DNA of 8,077 nt from Bacteroidales bacterium (GTDB taxonomy: Bacteria > Bacteroidota > Bacteroidia > Bacteroidales > S143-33): assembly GCA_027083655.1 (NCBI GenBank), contig JALWNS010000132.1, positions 1 to 8,077 of the forward strand, in the 5' to 3' direction. Positions 1 through 5,938 of this stretch are shown in pieces. Each line of letters begins with the position of its first letter. Position 1 is the stretch's first letter. Made by a program: the position numbers and the translations under genes. Under the pieces are notes generated by a model. It worked only from the letters and a program-made list of their open reading frames with translations, did no database searches and was not told where the DNA came from.

Positions 1-106
1 GTCTGACTATCTTCTGTTTAACCTTACCTCCCTTGCGATAGTTCTGTACAATTTGCACACGATAGTGCCCTTTCTTTCCTTGTATTTCCTTCGTCCGTAT
101 AAACAT
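1..106 (-). CDS. IS1634-type transposase, N-terminal fragment (runs off left edge)
   Basis: Reading the minus strand from an ATG at 106-104 gives 35 codons with no stop before the window ends. The peptide begins MFIRTKEIQGKKGHYRV and continues through QIVQNYRKGGKVKQ to KIVR. An N-terminus of the form 'MF(I/V)R.K...G..Y.QIV(E/Q)..R.GGKV.Q..' is typical of IS1634-type transposases of the IS4 superfamily. These are DDE enzymes that cut and paste their own element. The catalytic DDE residues lie beyond the window, so activity and completeness cannot be judged. It is co-directional with the operon to its right but about 180 bases beyond that operon's last stop, so it is probably an independent insertion. 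The family assignment rests on 35 residues and is an inference. That it is coding is supported by the continuous frame and the family-like motif. Confidence 0.68.
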   Translation of the reverse strand, partial: MFIRTKEIQGKKGHYRVQIVQNYRKGGKVKQKIVR

Positions 107-148
107 ACGGCAAAACTAATGAACACATACATCCTGGCCAAAGAAAAA

Positions 149-174
149 GCAGACTTTTTAATTTGGGCACTACA
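149..174 (-). repeat. candidate terminal inverted repeat of the edge insertion sequence
   Basis: On the minus strand this stretch begins TGTAGTGCCCAAATTAAAAA and lies 43 bases upstream of the transposase ATG, where the outer end of the element would be expected. The core GGGCACTA (165-172) has a perfect inverted partner, TAGTGCCC, at 63-70 inside the transposase coding sequence. The other end of the element is outside the window, so neither the matching repeat nor the target-site duplication can be checked. The exact boundary is uncertain; anything from about 165 to 287 is possible. Bases 175-287 hold no gene, only AT-rich sequence with an imperfect 10-base tandem duplication (248-257 and 258-267). 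Confidence 0.3.
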
Positions 175-287
175 CTTCAACCCCCACTTTGAAATCCCCT
201 ATTCAAGCCAAACTTTATCCCAAAAATTCAATTTTACCGTCAAAGTCGGGAAGATTTGGGAAAATTTGACAAAAGGTTGGACAAATA

Positions 288-1325
288 TTACCTTCTGACT
301 AACAAATCAATATAAACTGGGAGATGATCGCTATAACCTCCATGGTATCTCATCCCAATATAAGTACGGTAAGTACGGTAGCCAGGATAATCTGGATCTT
401 TTTCTAATAAAAATGGAGAGCTAAAAACAGATACATGATTCAATGAAGTATAGATATTGTTTTTGCCATCTAATAAGGCTCCTGAGACTATTATCTGGTC
501 AAGTATGCCGCTCTCGCCGTGGTAACGGTGGCTAAACTGTCCTTTTTTTTCTTGCAAATAATAAGAAAGGTTATAAATATCACCTGACACAATCTGTTCA
601 TATTCTACACGGGGATGCAAACCCTTTACCAGGCTGACATCTGTCGGAAAGTCGTTTAAATCACCCATTATCACTATATTAGCCCGCTTATTTTCTGATA
701 TAATGCTATCAATGTAATGACGCAACAGACTGGCAACAAACAAACGCTTAGGGTCTGTCTCCAAATGACCTCCATAACGGGATGGCCAGTGATTTATAAA
801 AATATGCAAAGTATCCCCACTACTTAATAACCCTTTGACATACAGAATGTCACGTGTAGGCCTGCTATCTGGACCGGGAAACTTTACCCTTATTGGCACG
901 GCCGTATCCGGGACAAAACGTCCGGGCAGGTAAAGCATAGCTACATCAATGCCGCGGCGGTCAGGTGATTCATAATGAATAATCTTATAACCAAACTTAC
1001 TGATTGGGGATCTGGTTACCAAATCCTCCAGGACATGACGGTTTTCTACCTCACACAGTCCCACAATGTCAGGAGGATAAAACCCTCCCACTGCTATAAT
1101 AACTTTTGCGATATGATAAACTTTAGTCCAATATTTGCTTGGTGTCCAATGTTTCTCTCCTTGTGGAGTAAACTGGTCATCTAGCTTAAGGCTATCATCG
1201 TAGGTATCAAAGAAATTTTCACAATTATAAAACATCAAACGATAAGCCTGTGGCCTGTAATAAACCTGGCTCCAAAGACCTGGGGTAAGTATGGCCAAAA
1301 AAAATATTACAATTATTCTGCGCAT
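288..1325 (-). CDS. exported endonuclease/exonuclease/phosphatase (EEP) family protein
   Basis: This 345-residue protein has the full set of EEP-fold motifs seen in DNase I-like nucleases and phosphatases. They are N34 and E36 (YNCENFFD), E92 or E94 (CEVEN), RRGIDVAMLY at 123-132, NHWPSR at 178-183, GDLND at 221-225, LDQI at 275-278 and SDHLP at 332-336. The metal ligands and the catalytic His/Asp residues therefore look intact. A signal peptide (MRR, then a hydrophobic stretch, ending LWSQ near residue 20) predicts export to the periplasm or cell surface. The substrate could be DNA, RNA or a phosphoester and cannot be told from sequence. An earlier in-frame ATG at 1346 overlaps the upstream stop by 11 bases. 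I prefer the ATG at 1325 because it gives a compact signal peptide starting MRR and lies 10 bases after that stop. It appears to be the last gene of a minus-strand operon. Confidence 0.9.
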   Translation of the reverse strand: MRRIIVIFFLAILTPGLWSQVYYRPQAYRLMFYNCENFFDTYDDSLKLDDQFTPQGEKHWTPSKYWTKVYHIAKVIIAVGGFYPPDIVGLCEVENRHVLEDLVTRSPISKFGYKIIHYESPDRRGIDVAMLYLPGRFVPDTAVPIRVKFPGPDSRPTRDILYVKGLLSSGDTLHIFINHWPSRYGGHLETDPKRLFVASLLRHYIDSIISENKRANIVIMGDLNDFPTDVSLVKGLHPRVEYEQIVSGDIYNLSYYLQEKKGQFSHRYHGESGILDQIIVSGALLDGKNNIYTSLNHVSVFSSPFLLEKDPDYPGYRTYRTYIGMRYHGGYSDHLPVYIDLLVRR

Positions 1326-1335
1326 ATACAGAGAA

Positions 1336-4300
1336 TTAAAAATCATAAGACAATGATAAGTAAAACTGCATAGGATGAATTACTCCACCTTCATATCCCC
1401 ATGAAAAATCAAACCGCGTAAAATAACCTAAAATCTTTGTACGTATACCAAATCCAAAACCAGCCACTACAGGTGGGCGCTCCATATCCAATACCACAGT
1501 TATTGGAGGTTTGTGCAAATAATATGTATTATAAGCATTACACTCATCTGACGGGGAGCTTCCACACCAGGCAGAACCAACATCAACGAAACCAATCAAT
1601 TGTAAATTGGACCAGAATGACGAACTTATAGGTTTATTTAGAAGCATTTTAACCAGTGGCATACGAAGCTCTGTATTCATAAGCATAAAAGTTGTACCAT
1701 TGCGGATATTCTGCTTATACCCTCGCATTGGTGTTGCCACTGCCTGAAAGATGTAATTATTTTCATAATTAATATTAACATCACGGTAAAAATTCTGCGG
1801 CTCTTGATTAAGTGGGTTTAACGAAAAAGTGTACCAATAATCTACACCTCCTAAATAATAAATTAGCTTTCCAGAACCAGTATTACTACTACCTGCAAAA
1901 CGCCATGCAAAAATCATATTACGCCAGATCTCTTTATAAAAACGAAAGTCCAGACCACCAATTACAAGCCAATATTGATCTCCATTAATCTGTTGGTAAG
2001 ACTCAACAAAGACCTTAGTCCTCACTCCATCATACAGGTTTGTTGCTAGTTTGACTGTATTGTCATACACAAATTCTAGCTTCTCACCCGCATAATACTT
2101 GTAAACAGGCTTCTGGTCCAAAGCAAATTTATCTGTGTATAAATAAATTTGCCTATCATAACGGCCCAATAGCGTTGCACGGACAGAAGCTACCTGGCTA
2201 AAAGGATATGTAAATCGAGTGATTAATTCATGCGTTATATCTTTTACCATCACATAGTTGTAGCCTTCAAAAGCAGGAGCTTGATATAATGACACTCTGT
2301 GATAAAGAATTTGTTTGTCTAATCTTTTACGCAAGTCCTCAAACGAAGCAATATATTCAGTAGAACGCAGATCACTGCCGAGACGAAAACCTGCTAGCAA
2401 ACGGTAATTATCAAAAAGCTCATTACTCTGGACAACAGAAAAAAGATTAAGCTGTGGACTGAAAACAAACGGCCCTCCATTAAAGGGTTGGTAGGTTTGG
2501 ATTATCTGTGAATAATCGAAACTACTTGAAGTCTTTGTAATATAAAATGTTGGCGTATACATCCAAGTCTTTCCCCACTTCTTCGATTGGTTACGTTTTC
2601 TTGCCTGTTCTTTCTGGTATTGGTAATAAAGTAAAAGCATAGAATCCCTCTCTAGCTCAAGTGTGTAATCATTTATATCTACCAAAGTATCCTTAACTTT
2701 AGGAGTGAAATGACTAAAATACGAGAGCAAGCTATCAATCATTTGTTCTCGTTTAATCTTAGCTCTATATACTGATACAAGTTGTTTGTCCTCTTTCTGC
2801 CAGAGCTTAATTTGTGCCCGCCGTGTATTAGTAAGTTGTAAACGGTTTATTGGATTGAGCTTCTGGCTATAGGAAGAAAAAAGATAAGTCTTATTCCATA
2901 ATTTAGTCTCTGATACATGCCTGCCGCGTATAATATAATCATGATCCAGGATGGATGTTGGCATGTTTGTTACAGGAAACATATTCGTAAAATACTTATA
3001 ATGGACAATAGTGTCCACATAATCTATCACACTATCATAGCTTATTACAAACCTATTAATTATACCATTCGAATCTGATAAGAACACATATCTATCTTTT
3101 CCTACACCAAAAACCTGTGTTTCATTACTATAAGGAGTGTTGGTAATCCTCTTTAGCCAACGCGAGCGGCGACGAAAATCATAAACATACAGGTCATAAC
3201 TCCGTGCCAATGAATCTGCTTGCTCTATTCGTGAAATTCGTTCTAAATATATGTTATTATCACGATTGGAGGAAAAAATAATTTTTCTTCCCCGGTCAAT
3301 AAACTGTGGGTAAAGGTCTTCATAAGGATCATTTGTTATTTTTTGCATAGCACCAGTGACAGAACTATATACAAACAAATCTACAAAATCGCCTTGCATG
3401 GCACTGATAGCCATATAACGCCCATTAGGTGAATAAGCAATGCTTAAAATTTTCGAAACTTGTGGTATTGAGGTTTTTGTAAGCTTATGCGTCTGGATAT
3501 CATAATCATTAATAAAAGCCACACCTTTTTCCTCAGTGATAAACGATACTACCTGTCCATCCGGCTTCCATACAACAAGCGGATAAGTATAATCCACTAT
3601 CTCCTCCAGACGGTGTCCTCCGCGAAAGATAACTTTACGTTTTTCCTTATCAGGGTCATAAATAACTATCTTATAGCGTCCGCCCATGTTCTCAACATAA
3701 GCATAAAGACCATTCTTGCTACAATATTTGATCTGTGCATAATATACTTTGCTCCGTTGGTGTTTCAGTACTAGCAGGGAGTCAAAACCCTGGGTCTGTT
3801 GTACTTGATGGGAGTAATAATCCTTATAAAATTCAAACCACAACTGATTTAAGTCTTTTATCTTAACTCCCAGTACATTATAAAAGGCATTTGACAGGTT
3901 TTTGTATATACGTGAAAAATATACAATATTGGGGATCACATCCCGGCCATAGTGGCTTGCAATATATAACCACAGGCTATGCCCAACATATTTAGCTTGA
4001 TCTCGCTTTATACTATTGAATTTTAACTTCTTCGAATGCACAAACAAATCACGCAAATAATTATCTACCTGCTGGTTATAAGGGTCTGCCAGATATGATG
4101 CCAGGCCATCTGTAAACCATGCTGGTAAATTCGCTATTGACGAAGAAGTATAACGGCGTGAAAACGCACTGCCATACAATACTTCCTTGATAAACATCTG
4201 GGCAAGTGCCTCTCTTAGCTGGATACGAAATTGCGAAAGATTTCCCTGGTAATAAATAATCACCTTATTGTCCAGTATCTGCGTCGTAGCAGGCAATTCA

Positions 4301-4635
4301 ACACTGACATTTCCAGTAAAAAGTCCAATATTTGTCTGTTTAAAATCTGTAAGGTTATTATATATAATGATAACCAATCTCTTGCGCAACTTTATATCAA
4401 AAAAACGCTCATATTCTTTTAAGCTTTGATCTATATATTTTTGGGCAAAATGTGCTAATGTCCTTCCTCCTTTGTAGTAATAAATATCATATTTTGCATA
4501 ACGGTAGTATCTCCATTCAAAATTACGGTATTGAATACGGTTTTTGCCAAAAGTCATCTGATGACCTTGATAAAACTGTGAATATGATAAAAACACTGTC
4601 ATCAGGAAACTTATTATCAAAATAACTTTTTTCAT
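1336..4635 (-). CDS. exported protein: degenerate zincin domain, TolB/PD40 propeller, Omp85-like beta-barrel
   Basis: The protein has 1099 residues. Residues 1-20 form a signal peptide ending SYSQ. Residues about 40-290 resemble the peptidase MA/gluzincin fold. The HExxH position reads R141-E-A-L-A145, so both zinc histidines are lost, and the following LPAWFTDG (170-177) has D where the family usually has E; peptidase activity is unlikely. Residues about 300-620 hold TolB-like PD40 repeats, for example YSPNGRYMAIS near 401 and RGRKIIFSSNRDN near 448-460. A charged linker follows. Residues about 715-1099 look like an outer-membrane barrel: RGY at 971-973, LMNTELRMP at 985-993, GFVDVGSAW at 1015-1023 and a terminal phenylalanine after alternating hydrophobic residues. 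RGY plus the NTELR.P and F.D.G..W motifs are Omp85-superfamily features. No POTRA domains are evident. It probably sits in the outer membrane with the propeller in the periplasm; its function is unknown. It starts 11 bases after recR. Confidence 0.85.
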   Translation of the reverse strand: MKKVILIISFLMTVFLSYSQFYQGHQMTFGKNRIQYRNFEWRYYRYAKYDIYYYKGGRTLAHFAQKYIDQSLKEYERFFDIKLRKRLVIIIYNNLTDFKQTNIGLFTGNVSVELPATTQILDNKVIIYYQGNLSQFRIQLREALAQMFIKEVLYGSAFSRRYTSSSIANLPAWFTDGLASYLADPYNQQVDNYLRDLFVHSKKLKFNSIKRDQAKYVGHSLWLYIASHYGRDVIPNIVYFSRIYKNLSNAFYNVLGVKIKDLNQLWFEFYKDYYSHQVQQTQGFDSLLVLKHQRSKVYYAQIKYCSKNGLYAYVENMGGRYKIVIYDPDKEKRKVIFRGGHRLEEIVDYTYPLVVWKPDGQVVSFITEEKGVAFINDYDIQTHKLTKTSIPQVSKILSIAYSPNGRYMAISAMQGDFVDLFVYSSVTGAMQKITNDPYEDLYPQFIDRGRKIIFSSNRDNNIYLERISRIEQADSLARSYDLYVYDFRRRSRWLKRITNTPYSNETQVFGVGKDRYVFLSDSNGIINRFVISYDSVIDYVDTIVHYKYFTNMFPVTNMPTSILDHDYIIRGRHVSETKLWNKTYLFSSYSQKLNPINRLQLTNTRRAQIKLWQKEDKQLVSVYRAKIKREQMIDSLLSYFSHFTPKVKDTLVDINDYTLELERDSMLLLYYQYQKEQARKRNQSKKWGKTWMYTPTFYITKTSSSFDYSQIIQTYQPFNGGPFVFSPQLNLFSVVQSNELFDNYRLLAGFRLGSDLRSTEYIASFEDLRKRLDKQILYHRVSLYQAPAFEGYNYVMVKDITHELITRFTYPFSQVASVRATLLGRYDRQIYLYTDKFALDQKPVYKYYAGEKLEFVYDNTVKLATNLYDGVRTKVFVESYQQINGDQYWLVIGGLDFRFYKEIWRNMIFAWRFAGSSNTGSGKLIYYLGGVDYWYTFSLNPLNQEPQNFYRDVNINYENNYIFQAVATPMRGYKQNIRNGTTFMLMNTELRMPLVKMLLNKPISSSFWSNLQLIGFVDVGSAWCGSSPSDECNAYNTYYLHKPPITVVLDMERPPVVAGFGFGIRTKILGYFTRFDFSWGYEGGVIHPMQFYLSLSYDF

Positions 4636-4646
4636 TTGCCAAATTT

Positions 4647-5261
4647 TTACTTTTTAAAAGGCACACGCTCCATTATTGAACGTGCAAGTGTAATCTCATC
4701 TGTATACTGGAGCTCATCTCCAAAGGCCACACCGCGGGCTATTGTCGTAATCCTTAAACCATATTTACTCAGACGTTTGAAGATATACATACTTGTTGCC
4801 TCTCCTTCGGTCGTTGTGTTCAATGCCAGGATAACTTCATTAATATCACCGCGTTTAACCCTCTCCTCCAGAGTATTGATGTTTATATCCGAGGGACGTA
4901 TGCCATCTAAAGGTGAGATCAAACCCTCTAACACGTGATATACACCATTATATTGATGCGTCCGCTCTATTGCTAACAAATCATGTATATCCTCCACCAC
5001 ACATACTACAGAGTGATCACGGTGTCCACTTGCGCAAATATCACATATTTCACTATCCGAAATATTATGACAAATCTTACAACGATAAGACTTCTCCTTT
5101 AGATCCACTATTGCCTGGGCAAACTGTTTGACCTGATCTGTATCCTGCTTGAGCAGATGTAAAACAAGGCGTAAAGCCGTTTTTTCCCCTATACCAGGTA
5201 GCTTGGAGAATTCTTTGACTGCATTGGCCAATAACTGTGAAGGAAAATACTCTTCGAACAT
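4647..5261 (-). CDS. recR: recombination mediator RecR
   Basis: RecR works with RecO (and RecF) to load RecA onto gapped DNA in daughter-strand gap repair. The 204-residue length is normal for the family. In order, the sequence shows a helix-hairpin-helix around LPGIGEKTALRL (21-32), a four-cysteine zinc finger (C61, C64, C73, C76), a Toprim domain opening with VVCVVE (85-90), and the C-terminal GDELQYTDEITLARSI (181-196), which matches the conserved RecR ending. All signature residues are present. A GTG at 5264 directly precedes the ATG at 5261. I chose the ATG, which begins MFEEYFPSQLL and lies four bases after the upstream stop. No Shine-Dalgarno sequence is seen, so translation may be coupled to the upstream hexapeptide gene. 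The product is cytoplasmic. Confidence 0.97.
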   Translation of the reverse strand: MFEEYFPSQLLANAVKEFSKLPGIGEKTALRLVLHLLKQDTDQVKQFAQAIVDLKEKSYRCKICHNISDSEICDICASGHRDHSVVCVVEDIHDLLAIERTHQYNGVYHVLEGLISPLDGIRPSDININTLEERVKRGDINEVILALNTTTEGEATSMYIFKRLSKYGLRITTIARGVAFGDELQYTDEITLARSIMERVPFKK

Positions 5262-5265
5262 CACT

Positions 5266-5790
5266 TTAGTCGTTTTTGTCTTTATACCAACCTGTGTACA
5301 TCATATAATTACGGGCATATTGCGAAATTTCTTCCAAAGCCTTTTGCCTATCCAGGGACTTTATTTTTCTTGCTGGCACTCCTGCATACAGGCTAAATGG
5401 TTCCACCTCTGTTCCTGGTGTAATAACAGCTCCCGCCGCTATGATTGACCCTGTCCTAACAATTGCATTATCCATGATTATAGCACCCATTCCCACCAGT
5501 ACATTATCCTCTATCGTGCAGGCATGAACCACAGCATTATGTCCAATTGTTACGTTATTTCCTATTATTGTTGGATATTTCTGATAAGTCGCATGAATAG
5601 TCGTGTTGTCCTGTATATTAGTATTCTCTCCTATCCGGATAAAATTAACATCTCCCCTAAGGACTACATTATACCATATACTTGAACCCCTGCCTATCAC
5701 CACATCCCCTATTATTGTTGCGTTCTCTGCTATAAAAGCAGTTGGATGTATCTGTGGCGTTCTATTACGTACTGTCCTTATCAGGGCCAT
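5266..5790 (-). CDS. gamma-carbonic anhydrase family hexapeptide-repeat protein
   Basis: This 174-residue left-handed beta-helix protein is related to the Cam/CamH, YrdA and PaaY group, which form trimers with zinc or iron between subunits. The hexapeptide pattern runs from about residue 15 to 140 (IGDVVIG, IGENTNI, IGNNVTIG, IEDNVLVG). The three metal ligands are present as H66, H84 and H89, with the usual five-residue gap between the last two. R45 and D47 (LRGDVNF) and Q60 and D61 match other conserved active-site positions. The acidic proton-shuttle loop of archaeal Cam appears absent, as in CamH-type members. Carbonic anhydrase activity is therefore possible but unproven, because many YrdA-like relatives show little. 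A C-terminal helix (about 146-165) caps the helix. No signal peptide is seen, so it is cytoplasmic. It appears to be the first gene of the minus-strand operon and faces a divergent lipoprotein gene. Confidence 0.93.
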   Translation of the reverse strand: MALIRTVRNRTPQIHPTAFIAENATIIGDVVIGRGSSIWYNVVLRGDVNFIRIGENTNIQDNTTIHATYQKYPTIIGNNVTIGHNAVVHACTIEDNVLVGMGAIIMDNAIVRTGSIIAAGAVITPGTEVEPFSLYAGVPARKIKSLDRQKALEEISQYARNYMMYTGWYKDKND

Positions 5791-5812
5791 TGTTTTGTTT
5801 TTAATTGATTAG

Positions 5813-5844
5813 TAAAAATATTACATTTTGCGCAATCGTTCAAA
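5813..5844 (-). promoter_or_regulatory. candidate Bacteroidota-type promoter for the minus-strand operon
   Basis: On the minus strand TTTG (5844-5841) is followed, after 20 bases, by TATTTTTA (5820-5813). This fits the Bacteroidota -33 TTTG / -7 TAnnTTTG layout with one mismatch at the last base. Transcription would start near 5808, leaving a leader of roughly 17 bases before the ATG at 5790. The region is AT-rich, so chance matches are common. Confidence 0.38.
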
Positions 5845-5846
5845 TT

Positions 5847-5860
5847 TTGATGTTTATCAA
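5847..5860. promoter_or_regulatory. perfect FNR/CRP-family consensus palindrome TTGAT-GTTT-ATCAA
   Basis: The 14 bases read TTGAT GTTT ATCAA. This is the textbook FNR box, with two perfect 5-base half sites and a 4-base spacer, in the middle of the divergent intergenic region. Its centre is about 45 bases upstream of the predicted operon start and about 70 bases upstream of the predicted lipoprotein-gene start. Those are roughly the places where CRP/FNR-family activators act. The palindrome is seen directly; regulation by an oxygen- or redox-sensing CRP/FNR protein is an inference, and no such regulator is in the window. Confidence 0.45.
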
Positions 5861-5886
5861 GTTAATAACCTGGTCAAAGAATTTAG

Positions 5887-5917
5887 TTTGTCTAAAAAAA
5901 CATGTAATTTTACATTG
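5887..5917 (+). promoter_or_regulatory. candidate promoter for the lipoprotein gene
   Basis: TTTG at 5887-5890 is followed 20 bases later by TACATTG (5911-5917), a partial match to TAnnTTTG. An alternative -7 element is TAATTTTA (5905-5912), with one mismatch but a spacer of only 14 bases. Either would start transcription shortly before the ATG at 5939. The leader just before that ATG is A-rich (CCTAAAAAAG) with no Shine-Dalgarno sequence. Confidence 0.28.
5902..5915. promoter_or_regulatory. perfect palindrome ATGTAA-TT-TTACAT, possible operator
   Basis: Two perfect 6-base half sites separated by TT overlap the candidate -7 elements of the lipoprotein promoter, 24 bases before the start codon. 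A further half-site copy (TTACAT) lies at 5821-5826, beside the operon's candidate -7 element. The position would suit a repressor site. No known regulator is assigned, and AT-rich palindromes also occur by chance. Confidence 0.3.
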
Positions 5918-5938
5918 AAAATCTAAATCCTAAAAAAG

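Larger units (their letters stand above)
288..5790 (-). other. predicted four-gene operon (gamma-CA, recR, zincin-PD40-Omp85, EEP)
   Basis: All four genes are on the minus strand with gaps of 4, 11 and 10 bases (the last becomes an 11-base overlap if the EEP gene uses the earlier ATG). There is no room for a promoter or terminator between them. The only upstream space is the 148-base divergent region 5791-5938, so transcription most likely starts there. No strong terminator is seen after the last stop. A weak 6-bp inverted repeat, GTCAAA (240-245) and TTTGAC (265-270), lies in the tail. Co-transcription is inferred from spacing alone. Confidence 0.75.

Noticed and set aside
223..235. AAAATT-C-AATTTT palindrome
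   Set aside because: Low-complexity AT palindrome expected by chance in such sequence, with no promoter or gene start nearby.
248..267. Two 10-base near-copies (gggaagattt, gggaaaattt)
   Set aside because: Only two units with one mismatch in AT-rich intergenic DNA; not enough for a functional repeat or CRISPR-like array.
240..270. GTCAAA ... TTTGAC inverted repeat as an operon terminator
   Set aside because: The stem is only 6 AT-rich base pairs with a 19-base loop and no clean U-tract, so it is too weak to call as a terminator.
53..298. Plus-strand 81-residue open frame at the left end
   Set aside because: It lies antisense to the transposase start and the intergenic tail, is rich in low-complexity residues and has no family-like motif.
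5262..5264. GTG start for recR
   Set aside because: The adjacent ATG at 5261 is the more usual start and gives a standard RecR N-terminus; the GTG would add only one residue.
4636..5448. Plus-strand open frames opposite recR and the gamma-CA gene
   Set aside because: They are shadows of well-supported minus-strand genes and show no protein-like motifs.
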